Of a DNA stretch of 64,000 nt, positions 16,753-26,886 are shown piece by piece. The stretch is taken from NCBI GenBank assembly GCA_947396885.1, contig OX377205.1:72884969-72948968 (forward strand), written 5' to 3'. The number at the start of each line of letters is the position of its first letter. Position 1 is the stretch's first letter. Below the pieces are notes generated by a model that saw only the letters and a list, made by a program, of their open reading frames with translations, was not told where the DNA came from and searched no databases. A program made the position numbers and the translations under genes. Source of the DNA: Heligmosomoides polygyrus polygyrus. Taxonomy: Eukaryota; Nematoda; Chromadorea; Rhabditida; Heligmosomidae.

Positions 16753-17239
16753 CGAAACTTCAGCCCTGGGGGTAATCGAGGTCGCTGAACACGAATCTGA
16801 AGTCGACCAATCGATATCGATCGATATTATCGATTTTTTGAGGATGGCGCTCAAGTGGCGCGAAACTTTGGCCGTGGGGGTAGTCGAGGTCGCTGAACTC
16901 GAATTTGAAGTCGACCAATCGATATCGATCGATATTATCGATTTTTTTGAGGATGGCGTTCAAGCAGCGCGAAACTTCGGCCCTGGGGGGGTAATCGAGG
17001 TCGCTGAACTCGAATTTGAAGTCGACCAATCGATATCGATCGATATTATCGATTTTTTGAGGATGGCGCTCAAGTGGCGCGAAACTTTGGCCGTGGGGGT
17101 AATCGAGGCCGCTGAACTCGAATACGAAGTCGACCATTCGATATCGATCGATATTACCGATTTTTTGAGGATGGCGTTCAAGCGGCGCGAAACTTCGGCC
17201 CTGGGGGTAATCGAGGTCGCTGAACACGAATCTGAAGTT
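16753..17239. repeat. 108-110-bp satellite, 4.5 units, with clustered ATCGAT sites
   Basis: Units begin at 16753, 16861, 16970, 17080 and 17188 with CGAAACTT. Each carries GGTAATCGAGGTCGCTGAA and a nested palindromic stretch ATCGATATCGATCGATAT. The array abuts the 41-bp array directly. Confidence 0.93.
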
Positions 17240-17308
17240 TGTTTTTGAGGTATGAAGGTCTAAAAGTTGGGAAAAGAAGATGGTCGGAGTGTTCTCTTCT
17301 CGCGGTTT

Positions 17309-17364
17309 GGGGGCGAAGCCCCCAACCAGTCGGAGGCGGCCGCTAGGCCGCTGAACGACTGGTT
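17309..17364. other. tandem strong hairpins beside satellite block
   Basis: The first hairpin is GGGGGC-GAA-GCCCCC. The second directly follows: AACCAGTCG pairs with CGACTGGTT, and inside it GCGGCC pairs with GGCCGC. Confidence 0.75.
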
Positions 17365-17367
17365 CAG

Positions 17368-17512
17368 AATATTCGAGCTCGAGTCTATTCGAAAACGCGG
17401 TTTTTCTGAATACCCGGATTCGTATGCATTCGAATAAGGCGGTTTTTGGAACATTCGATTTTGAATATTCAAATTCGATTGAAAATCATTCGAATACCTA
17501 CGTATGTTCGAG
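17368..17512. repeat. TTCGAA-rich array, right flank of satellite block
   Basis: Shares the motif order GAATATTCGAG, TATTCGAAAAC, GTTTTTCTGAATA and ATTCGAA with 15756-15836 in direct orientation. Confidence 0.6.
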
Positions 17513-17919
17513 TAGGTCATTTCCGCATATTTATAGTTTCTAGCCATGGAAGCTCAGCCTGTGGGCGAGGTTGTCGTGGAGTTGCTCCACGTCCTAAATG
17601 AGTCCTAAATTTTTGCAGCACTTTGGTGGCAGCCAAGTCGTGGCCTTCTTAAAGAAGTTTACTTTTTTTTGGAACAACCTGTATTGAGAATTGTGAATCT
17701 GACGTTGGGATCCGTTTATACTTTCTAATGGGAGTCGATTGGCACCAAATACACTTAAGATGCTTGATGGATTCATTAGGCCACGGAGTGAGACTCGATG
17801 TCTACTCCAAGTGTCTTTATGGCCTGGACTCATTGTCAGTTCCAAACACACCTCGTGTTGATTCCCGACGCATATTTCGTGAGTGCGATCCTCCTCCTTT
17901 TGTTTGGTATCGCTCCAAT

Positions 17920-18200
17920 TGCTGACATGTTACATGAAACTCGCCTTCAGTGGTACGGCCACGTTCTTCGAGCTATGGTGGTGACACTGTTCGTGAGATC
18001 GGCCTTAACATACATGTGCCCGGAAAACGGCCTAAGGGGCGGCCGAGGCAGCGTTGGCTTGATACGTTGCATGTGGATCTAAGGGTTGCTGGTATCCATC
18101 CCGATCAAGCATTTGATCGCGTAAAGTGGCGTCACCACACCAGAATAGCGAACCCCGCCTCGAAGCGGGACAAACGCTCAAGAAGAAAAAGATACGTATC
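17920..18200 (+). mobile_element. RTE-clade retrotransposon, 3' end fragment (family A)
   Basis: A broken frame reads the C-terminal tail of an RTE ORF2: HETRLQWYGHVLRA, then after a frameshift GKRPKGRPRQRWLDTLHVDL and KWRHHTRIANP. It ends CGGGACAAACGCT plus an AAG-rich tail, the same 3' end as the copies at 54.4 and 61.5 kb. Reverse transcriptase and endonuclease are absent. Confidence 0.88.
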
Positions 18201-18388
18201 CTCCTCCGTCTTGTGTCAGTGCGTAAGGACGGTAGAACTGCCACTAGTTTATTGCAGATAAGGATTAATACGTTTATTTCACCGTGATGCTGGTACTGTT
18301 ATGATAAAAATGGCGTGTAAATGTGTATATGGGTGTAAGTGCACGCAAAGCAATGTGTGGAGGGGAGCACGTGTGAGACGACCTAGTG

Positions 18389-21300
18389 TTAGTTTCCTCG
18401 GACGAGCACCTCGTAGAATTCGAGCGACACCTGCGCGAGGGCCAGCAGCAGCTGGATGATGTTGAAGAGCCGGAATATCGAATGCACGAAGCCGTTCTGT
18501 AGTTCGATCAGACTCAGCGTGATCAGTCCCATCACTGTCGGTGTGAAGATCGCTGTAATACATGGCAGTGATGGTAAACGAGGGGCGTGAGAAGTCTGCC
18601 ATGGCCACTCACCGAAACCGTACTGCACACGTACTGTTGGCTCGCTTTCACGGATGAACTGCTTCAGATCGTAACGTCCGTCAATGTTGTAGTACCTGAA
18701 TGGGACTATTGGCCGAGTGTTTCTTTTCTCTTCTCAGGCTCAGGTCTGCTGAGGTTTTTGTAACTCAGCCACCGTACAAAGCCTCAGTAAAGGAGCGAAG
18801 AAAGTCGACTCTTCGCGCTTCCTAATCTGGGTGGCTCTTACGCTGTCGTGTGATACACTCAGCGCCCTTTTCTGGAGCTTCCAGCCAAATGTGCGGCACT
18901 AAATGTCGTAATCAGGCACTCACCATCTTCTGGAGAGGTGGAACAAGTTGAAGCCGCATATGATGGAGTAGCAGAGGAACGTGAACATGGAGAGTGATGC
19001 GGACTCCGAGTAGATCATGAGAAGCTGAAACAGCAGGCCTTTATCTCATAAATGGCCTTCTAACTAAATAACGAGCTTCGGTTTTCGTTTTCGAATGTCT
19101 GAAGTGGATTTATGATATCTAGGTCTGATACTGCATAAACTTTTTTCGGGTCTAAATGGCTTTGAGCGCATGTGTTAGCGCAGTGGGACAAAAAGCCGGC
19201 TATTACGTGCACTCCGAGTCAAGGTTCTTGGTTCAGCTTCCGCCTTGGTCAAGCAAGCCTTTTATTCTTCTTTGGTCGTTGAGTTGCAAGAGACTTGATT
19301 GGTGATGAGAAACCATTGACTTGTACATCGGCTGGGCCTCCTCAAGTTATTGCGTAGGCGAGATAGACATTCAAATTGCATCCACGACAACCGTTGGCAT
19401 GGAAATCGTGAAAGCCCTTTACACAAAGGGATCCATTATACCATTAAACTTTATTGTTGATTTAATTAGAAGAAAAATAAGGTTGAATTATTACAAGCCA
19501 ATCGAATGAGTGAGTTCAATGTATTAGGCTGTAAGGAAAGTATCCCGCCACTTTTGCAATTTTTTCAAAATTTGTTTCTCTCCTTTCATGCATACAACTA
19601 ACGAACATTTGTACAATTATTATCTACAACATATTGCCATTTGTCAGATAATTTGTGGATTTGTGGTTTCTGGGGTATTGACGGAAAAACTCAGCGAAAC
19701 ACTTTTCAGGTTGCTCCAGTCGTGAAATTGTTTCTCCTGAATATGGTTCGACAACGAAAGAAATAGATAGTAGTCCGTTGGTGCAAGGTCCGGTTAATAC
19801 GGTGGGTGAGCCAGAGCACGCCATCCGAAACACTGGGTTTTTTCTGAGTCTCTTTTGCAACATTGGACGCGCGTTCTCGTGAAGGAAGAAGTTCGTCGCC
19901 ACTGACCAGGTCCTCAAGCTAAAAATTCCGCCGCAACGTCAAGAATTTCATTCCCCCCTCCCCACCGGTAGCTGGTAGCCGCTAAGGTCATGCGTTATTC
20001 ATGCACCATATCTACTGTTTTCCCAAGGCCACGCAGATGTTGGGCTAATAGTGGCGTGACTGCACACGAGTTCCTCTGGCAGCAGTTCACGGGTGCACGC
20101 AGGGGATCATCCGCAACAAGCTCCAGAAGGCGCTTTTCATTCAGTGCAGCTGGCCTTCCAGACCGTGGTTGGTCCTCCAAGCAAAAGTCTCCGTTCGTGA
20201 ACTTTCGGAACCACACTTCTGCTGCGTCGTAGGAGACAGAGATAGGACCCTCTTTCCACATATGCTAATTAGGCAGAACGCCAAAGTAGTGGCGAGAAGA
20301 TACCCCTATAGTATAAAGGAAATATAAACAACCTAATATTTCAATACTGACACACCCTGTTATAAAATCGTTATGCTCGGCCACCTCCAACCATGTAGGA
20401 TTGTACACCAAAATAGTAGGGTTTTTCTTTCTCCTTACAAAAGAGCTGGTAAAGTGCCCGCTGTCTAGAAGCCGGATTCAACGCTAAACCCAAGGGAAGA
20501 GAAAAGCAATGTGGCATCCATCATATGCTTTACCCATCCATTCGCCGGCACACTGCTAAATGGACGCTCTTCCTAGATACCTCTGCCTCCCATCGAGACT
20601 TTCGCAGATAATTTATGCTCATAATATGGTGGCGTAAGCCTTAGGGAACTGGTGATGGTAGTGAGGCTTTTGGTGTTTGACCACCTTAGTTTGTCATTCC
20701 ACGAGTACTTGAGGGATACCAATGGCTCTGTCATGGACGGATCACTGCAGAGAGTATTCACGCACGAGGTGCGTAGAACTTCCGTACGGCTCATTCAAAA
20801 AAGGTCGATAACTGTCATTCCTTAGTGTTGAGTAAAAAAAACTTCCTGTTATTTACACGCGTGCCGTTCTTGAACTTCCTAATAACTCCTGTTTTGAACT
20901 TACGATAGCTCTGATGGCGTGTTAGGGAGGTGCACGGTTGTGACGACGATATTTCTTCCTTATTTGTCTTACAGCAATTCCAACGGAATTCTGGGGTGGA
21001 CTGCACCAAGGAAAGGGCAAAATGTTGTCCAACCGTGAGCTATTCATTGAAGGAATCCATGCCTAAGAGGACATGCCCCCCCCCAACCCGCCTAGCGCCT
21101 TCAGATGCTTTCTGGTTACTTTTTGGTGCACAATGGCTGGGCCATGTATCTGAGCTTGGCCCATGTCAGTACATAACATTCTGTTTTTCTAAACAAATTG
21201 GGATCTTTTAGAGTTTATGCCATTGAAAGGTGTCTCAATAGGAAGTTCCGTTTTATCAGCCTGCGAATGAGTAATCACTAGGTGTACACTGGTGATAAGG

Positions 21301-22005
21301 TGACGGTCCTTTCCGGCCTTATCACTTCGTCATAGCTACGATGAGGAATCTTCGTAGCAGCAGTGAAGAGTGCTTTCGACAGAAAAGATGAGCTCTGTAG
21401 GGATGGAGAGGGGCACTTTGAAAATCTTTTTTTTTAGAGTAGCGGTGGCTATAAGTTCATGAACATCCGTGGCTATCCTAGTCAAGGGTATCATCATATG
21501 ACTATCTATATTAGTTTAATCACTTTAACAAAAAAACCCAGCAAAATTAGGGCACCGAAAGCGCACTGGAAACCCACCTTTAATCATGACGCAGTCCGCA
21601 TTAGAATAAAACTTGGGCATTTGCTCCATTACTTTTTATGCGATGGCACCCCTAACCTTACCGATTAGAAAAAACTAGAAAACCATTCCACTGGAACGGT
21701 TCTCCATCAAACAACCCCGATACCTCTTAATCCTAGTTACTCGTGCTCTTATCATTTTTTTTGACCTAATGTCCTTCCCACCTCAAGGTGATGTTGAAAA
21801 GTAAATTCTGAATCATTACTGATGAAACTTTGATCAAAGTTTTAGTTCAGTATCGACACAATTATAGTTCTGTATGCACCAATAGCAGGAAGACTGAGCG
21901 ACTTACCTCGACGATGCAGCATGCCACTTGTATACCTCTAGAAGTGCCAACTAGAAATGGAAGGTCATAGCTGTCCAGCGACAGTTTATTGGAAGTCGGC
22001 GGCAT
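18389..22005 (-). CDS. small four-helix membrane protein, unknown family, four exons
   Basis: Exons on the minus strand are 22005-21907, 19024-18924, 18695-18613 and 18552-18389. Donors are GTAAGT/GTGAGT, acceptors TTTCAG, ATTCAG and TTACAG, and phases 0, 2 and 1 join cleanly to a TAA stop, giving 148 residues from MPPTSNKLSL to VLVRGN. Hydrophobic stretches lie at about residues 17-40, 42-62, 94-113 and 122-145, so four membrane helices are likely, with a hydrophilic loop NIDGRYDLKQFIRESEPTVR between the second and third. The layout resembles MARVEL-type or other small tetraspanning proteins but I recognise no family motif. The ATG lies directly at an acceptor, so exon 1 could be the true 5' exon reached by trans-splicing or an internal exon with more coding sequence upstream. 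The 2.9 kb first intron holds a mariner relic and a SINE piece. Confidence 0.8.
19160..19275 (+). repeat. tRNA-derived SINE fragment
   Basis: A-box-like TGTTAGCGCAGTGG and a B-box-like GGTTCTTGGTTCAGC, followed by the family's GGTCAAGCAAGCC. It lies in the first intron of the membrane-protein gene. Confidence 0.6.
19524..20336 (-). mobile_element. mariner relic, about 813 bp, internally deleted
   Basis: The left end TTAGGCTGTAAGGAAAGTAT matches the right end of the 55-56 kb mariner, and TA flanks are present on both sides (19522-19523, 20337-20338). The far end is decayed (CAACCTAA). Minus-strand pieces include an N-terminal helix-turn-helix region (SYDAAEVWFRKFTNGDFCLE, then PRSGRP) and a later HENARP, where the catalytic HDNARPH has lost its Asp. 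It is not functional. Confidence 0.82.
20337..21906. other. intron sequence, nothing recognised
   Basis: The rest of the first intron of the membrane-protein gene. Only short unsupported frames and a nine-base C run near 21076. Confidence 0.4.
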
Positions 22006-22020
22006 CTGAAATAGAGATAA
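22006..22020 (-). promoter_or_regulatory. acceptor directly at ATG, candidate trans-splice site
   Basis: The minus strand reads ATCTCTATTTCAG immediately before ATG. A spliced leader joined directly before the start codon is common in nematodes. A normal intron acceptor is equally possible. Confidence 0.35.
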
Positions 22021-22384
22021 AATAGAGATGAAATAGAGACTTATAGCTTAACCGCCTATTAGTTTCAAACTGCAGTGGATCACCCAATTTGTGCATACAT
22101 GAGTTAGACAGTTTGAAGCCATAAAAGTGTTGCAAAGAAGATTAGAAGGGGTATGCGAGATGTGAAAAGAAATGACATAGAGAGCATGCGTTGTGTGGTC
22201 GAGGGGTGTGGAAGACAGGCAGAGCTCCGCTAGGCAATCATTGCAACATCAATGCCTTCAGGCGACGACAATTCTGGCGTATGAGGGACTTATGCAGTCC
22301 ATAACGTCATAGTAGCAGTGCGACCACAGTATGTACATAACAGTTGCTGTTTTGTTTGTTAACGTAATGTATGCATCTGTATCA

Positions 22385-23466
22385 GCTGTCACCAGGCGTC
22401 CCGTTGATCATCGAGTTGCTTCACCTCATACGGTGACCAGCAGCGTCTCCATTCGTCCCTGCCGCGCGCCAGAATACTCCAATGGATTCTTCTTGCTCGA
22501 AGGACCCCAAGAGTGGCATATTATTTGGTCAGGACGTTTACGAAGAAGTCTGACCAACGCGTGGTGGACGCCCTGGTGTTCTCTTGACATCCCGCGGAGT
22601 CCAGTCGGTGACGGCTCTAGTATAGTGCGGGTCCGCGAATCGCATTACGTGGTCCACCTAATTTTCGACAACTTCGCCCATGCGACAGCGTTTCTGATTT
22701 TCGAACGTCGGTGAAGCTCGGAACTCCGGAGGCCTTCTCCCACTTGCGTGAGTCGTGTCACTCCGAGCATCGCCCTCTCGATTCCCCGCTGCGCGACGCT
22801 GATTTTGTGTTCATCCTGCTTTCGTATAGACCAGGTTAGGGCAGGAAGAGCAGTATAGTCGATTAGATGGGCTCAGAACGGGACGTTCTTCGTCTTCTTG
22901 ATGTCTCATTCGACGCTCCTGAAAGCTCCCCAAGCCGCTAGGTCGTTAGCCTTGTTGACTTTGGGGTATCAGAAACTTGCACATTCCTCATGAACATCGT
23001 CCCCAACAGATTTAGATGCAGTCCAACGTTCCCACATGCACAATCGAAGTCGGCCAATATTCGCTTTGCCTAGGTGGTGATCGGTGTTATGAGCACGATG
23101 TCATCAGCGAAGCGACCCCACACGATCCCACACGATCCCGAGGATGGTGCAGTTGACAGCCGTCGATTTTCACTTCCACGTCTTCCCCTACCAGTTCGCG
23201 CATGACGCACGCTTTCGAAGGTGGCGCTGAAGAGCTTCGGGGATATGGTATCCCCTTGCCGAACCCCTTTCTTCACATCGATGACGACGTCGTTGTAGAA
23301 TGGAGAGATCTTGGTCGTGAATACACTGTACAGCTCTCGAAGGACTCTGATGTACTGAGTAGGAACGCACTGAGTGAGCAGGGCGTCAATGACCGCTTCA
23401 GTTTCGACAGAGCCGAATGCCTTCTTCAGGTCGATGTTTGTACTGCCGCGATACCTCGATGAGCTC
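22385..23466 (-). mobile_element. RTE-clade retrotransposon relic (family B)
   Basis: The minus strand shows DLKKAFGSVETEAVIDALLT, VPTQYIRVLRELYS, VDVKKGVRQGDTISPKLF-type block B sequence and GRFADDIVLITP, the reverse transcriptase Asp-Asp motif. Further 3', broken frames match the C-terminus of the plus-strand copy at 39.5-41.0 kb. Frameshifts and a GATCCCACAC duplication disrupt it. The endonuclease part is missing. Confidence 0.87.
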
Positions 23467-23665
23467 ACACAACTATATTGTTCTGTCCGTCACGACTAGA
23501 GATATTTAAGGGCTTCCGTGTTTGGAGTTAGCTTCTAGGATTTGGTCTTCATTTCAGTTGGATTACCCTGGTTCTAGGTATCATAACAAGTTCGCATCGA
23601 AGTCAATAGCGCTCGAGCTGTAGCTTCGAGCTTCCACAAGGCAATGAGAGTAACAATCACAAGTA

Positions 23666-24940
23666 TTAGGTTGGTGCATAAGTTATCGGAGATTTGGGGC
23701 ATGAAATATTTATTATCACAACATACGAACAAGAATATCAAATCATTTTAAGTAACCACCCTTTACATCAATTGTCTTTCGCCAACGTGCTGGTAAGTCA
23801 TGGATGCCTTTTCTCCAAAACGTGGCCGGTTGTGATTCGAAAAATGTGAGCAGTGCCTCCTTGACATCCTCTCGGTTCCTAAATTGATGGTCGTCCAAAC
23901 AGCGTTGAAGGCTTGAAAACAGATGATAATCAGAAGGAGCGAGATCTGGTGAGTAAGGTGGATGTGGAAGGACGGTCCATCCGTAGTCCGCCAACTCAGC
24001 CGCCGTCGCTCTAGCAATATGCGGTCTAGCGTTGTCGTGTTGAAAATACACCTTCACTTGCTCTCCTCGTGTGGTTTGAAGGTGTGCCCTCAACTTCCTC
24101 AGTTGGTTGACGTAAACCTCTGCCGTCACTGTTATCCCTTCGTCTAGCAGCGCCCAGTATTCTACGTTAAGAACGCTCCACCAAATGCATAGCATCACCT
24201 TTTTCACGTGAAGGTCGGGTTTCGGAACGTCCTCTGCCTCTCCAGTTGCGTAAACCCATTGTGCACGCCGGTGATAATTAGAGTAGGGTAGCCCCCTCTC
24301 ATCCCCAGTGACAAGGCTGTCCAGCCATCCGTGGGTACGTCTGAGGGTAAGGAGAGACAGAGCGACATCGGCTCTGCGATCCATGTCATGTTGTGTCAAA
24401 TCGTGAGGTACCCAGCGACCCAATTTTTGCACCTTGCCAACCGATTTCAATCCTCGAACGACTGTTGAGTGACTAACACCAAGAGTGCTTGATAGTTCGC
24501 GAGTGATTTGGAATGGGTCCGCCTCCACTCTACTTCGGAGGCTATCCAAATCCAGTGTCATCGGGCGCCCTTCTCGTTCAATATCTTCAACGGAGAATTC
24601 ACCAACTGCAAACTTCGAGAACCACTGGTATACAGCACTTCGAGACGAAGCACTCTCGTTGTAAACATCCTTCAGGCGACGATACGGTTCGCTGGAATTG
24701 AGGTCAGATTGATGCAGGAGTAACATGACGTGCCGAATATGCGTCTCAGTTGGGATGAATTGCTTAGCCATAATAGCTGACGTTAACAACGCAGAAGTAA
24801 ATGTTAGGAACAGTTTTGTAGCCCTTTCCTTTCTCTATCGATCGATCATCTACGCGTTGATACATGTGAGAAATTTGGCGGGAAAATACGCTTCCAATTC
24901 AGGAGGGGTCAAATGTCAGAGAACTTATGCACCAACCTAA
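23666..24940 (-). mobile_element. full-length mariner transposon, 1275 bp, apparently intact
   Basis: Terminal repeats begin TTAGGTTGGTGCATAAGTT, perfect for 19 bases and 28 of 31 overall, with TA target duplications at 23664-23665 and 24941-24942. Size, ends and an uninterrupted transposase frame make this the only complete transposon in the window. It is intergenic. Confidence 0.95.
23743..24789 (-). CDS. mariner transposase, intact 348-aa frame
   Basis: Cut-and-paste transposase of the Tc1/mariner superfamily. The natural start is probably the second Met (MAKQFIPTE), six residues in. The N-terminal third holds paired helix-turn-helix domains (SRSAVYQWFSKFAVGEFSVE, later STLGVSHSTVVRGLKSVG), followed by the linker motif WVPHDL. 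The catalytic triad is complete: the Asp of LVTGDE, of FQHDNARPH and of APSDYHLF. Exactly 34 residues separate the second and third Asp, which defines the mariner DD34D type. YSPDLAP is conserved. The one odd patch is GDERGLPYSNYHRRAQW, where most relatives have a Lys-Trp pair after GDE. Nothing in the frame shows it must be dead; activity is inference. Confidence 0.95.
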   Translation of the reverse strand: MLTSAIMAKQFIPTETHIRHVMLLLHQSDLNSSEPYRRLKDVYNESASSRSAVYQWFSKFAVGEFSVEDIEREGRPMTLDLDSLRSRVEADPFQITRELSSTLGVSHSTVVRGLKSVGKVQKLGRWVPHDLTQHDMDRRADVALSLLTLRRTHGWLDSLVTGDERGLPYSNYHRRAQWVYATGEAEDVPKPDLHVKKVMLCIWWSVLNVEYWALLDEGITVTAEVYVNQLRKLRAHLQTTRGEQVKVYFQHDNARPHIARATAAELADYGWTVLPHPPYSPDLAPSDYHLFSSLQRCLDDHQFRNREDVKEALLTFFESQPATFWRKGIHDLPARWRKTIDVKGGYLK

Positions 24941-24942
24941 TA

Positions 24943-25325
24943 CGATTTGTTGCCTACGCTAAAAGCGTTTGCGGATGTAAGAGCGACAAAAAGAAAATTT
25001 CAGGGATGGACCATTGCTCAACTTGTGCGTGGGAACAAACCATGAGGGGAAGAGTTTGATCTCTCCAAATAAGGAGAGTGCGGTGGCACGTCACTGTTTA
25101 TTCAACAACGTTGGAAAGTTTAAAATATAAGTTGAAGTTTAACCACAAATTCGGGCGCAGCACGAGTTGGGGAGGTGGGAGCTGTTGCCATATGACGATG
25201 AAGTTCTCTTGTTTTTTTTTTTCTTCATAATAGAGTTCACTATTCTAGCTCAATCCCAGTGTGGAGGTGTACTTTCCGCTACGAAAGTGAGATATTCTGC
25301 CCTACCGCAGGTTGTATTTTTTCAG
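24943..25325. other. intergenic, nothing recognised
   Basis: No exons or repeats recognised apart from a T run near 25212. Confidence 0.4.
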
Positions 25326-25404
25326 TTTAGCGCAACACAAAACGGTCAGTAGGACTGCCTCACATTTAGTGCAACACAAAATGGTCAGTAGGACTGCCTC
25401 ACAT
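25326..25404. repeat. 39-bp direct duplication followed by C runs
   Basis: TTTAG(C/T)GCAACACAAAA... occurs twice, 39 bases apart, followed by C homopolymers at 25409-25424 and 25466-25478. Confidence 0.85.
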
Positions 25405-25928
25405 GGTGCCCCCCCCCCCCCCCCGAGCCGCTTTTCGCCAAAATATCCAAGTCTACCAAGGTCCACCCCCCCCCCCCCAACTCGTATAGCGGCGTCCACA
25501 GGTATGATAAGCTGTCCTATGGAGAACAGTGTACCGCAGTTTGCTACCGGAGAACGCTGCTGTTTGGGTGCTCGATTCTTTGTTCAAGCCCACGGCCCCT
25601 CCCCCACCCTCCTTCACACCACTGAGATAGGTCCGAATCACTTTTATACACTACTAAAGAGGGGATCCTGCTGAACAGCGCTGAAGAGCAACAGCACTGG
25701 ACGATCTCAGGAGGACTGTGGTATCTCAAAATCACAGCATGGCTTGAGTAAGCTGCCCTCATGACTGAGGAACATCAAAGTAAGTCCGCAAAAATCTTCA
25801 CTATCTCTTACTTATTCTTTTCTGTAGGAGTGGTTTTTTGAAAGTCAAATTGGCGCTATGCGAGTGAGGTTGGGTACTCCTACATAGTTGCCGACTTCTT
25901 CAATGTAGAGCTTACGATAAGGCAGCGT

Positions 25929-26344
25929 GGGACCGGATTCATCAACGATTTACAGCAATTTAACAGAGAACTTTACAGCCGAAATCCCTGACAGCGGCTT
26001 ATCAAGCGATTTGGTGAAGCATCTCACTGCGCTATCAGGGATTTCAGCTGTGTTTTCTCTGTTTAATTGTTGTAAAGCTCTCCGCACTGTTTTGCGGTTT
26101 TGCGGTAGCCCTATCTATATCTATCAGTATCCATAAGTAAGAAGGGCTAGCAGCTGCAGCCAACGCGGCTTTGGCAGTAATTATTCAAGGCATTATTGCC
26201 GCTGCATGGAAATTGATAATGATGTGATGATAATAATGATAATGAAACCACACTGGCGATGGAGTAGGGTGGCTGCAGCCTACCCGTGCCTCGCTGCCGC
26301 AAAAGTGTGCGCAGGCCTTAAGTCGTTGATGAATCCGGCCCCTG
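25929..26344. repeat. GGCCGGATTCATCAACG MITE split by an insertion
   Basis: The left part 25929-26078 and right end 26318-26344 (AAGTCGTTGATGAATCCGGC, then CCCTG) belong to one MITE. The roughly 240 bases between are unrelated and contain ATGATAATAATGATAATG. Confidence 0.8.
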
Positions 26345-26837
26345 GTGTGATTTGGTGACAGAGCTTTCGCTGTCGGAGCAGATTTGGTTCAAAATTGGAT
26401 AAAATTCTGAGCTGTGCAGCTAAAATTTCACAGACGGAGGCCGCATAGGCGTGTACCTGAGTTCAGTGTTAGCATGCTGCCGCGTTGACGACGGCGAAAA
26501 CGGCACCCAAGGTTTATTCTGCGCAGCGCTGTCGTAGAAGTCGCTTTATTCACTGAGTTGTATGTCTAGAGCTTGCAGACTGTTAGCCGGCTAAGAACAA
26601 GGTGCGGCCAAAGGATGTCATCAGTAGCGGAAGTGAAAAGCAGGAAACTGAACCAACCACAGTTGGGGCCAGAACTAAGCAAACTGAGTCATTCTGCTCG
26701 ATGTCGTTAATGTGAAGAGGTTAATGATACTCGGCCGACTGATAAGGGGTTTCCAGCGAAACATGCACTTCGGAAGTTGAGTGGTAATTTTTTAGGAGAC
26801 GTCTCTGACCACGAACAATAATAAGGCTTGCCACTGT

Positions 26838-26886
26838 CTTTTAGATGCCTCTCCGAAAGCTCCAGCTTCGGAGAGGCATCTGAAAG
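26838..26886. other. 20-bp stem hairpin, nine-base loop
   Basis: AGATGCCTCTCCGAA pairs perfectly with its complement; the extended stem is 19 of 20. No poly-T terminator or flanking gene. Confidence 0.7.

Noticed and set aside
16086..16854. Three overlapping minus-strand frames of 217-244 codons
   Set aside because: They are the three phases of a stop-free 41-bp tandem repeat; none has exon context or a recognisable domain.
18032..18261. Plus and minus frames at 18.0-18.3 kb as host genes
   Set aside because: The plus frame is the C-terminal RTE tail; the minus frame is its shadow.
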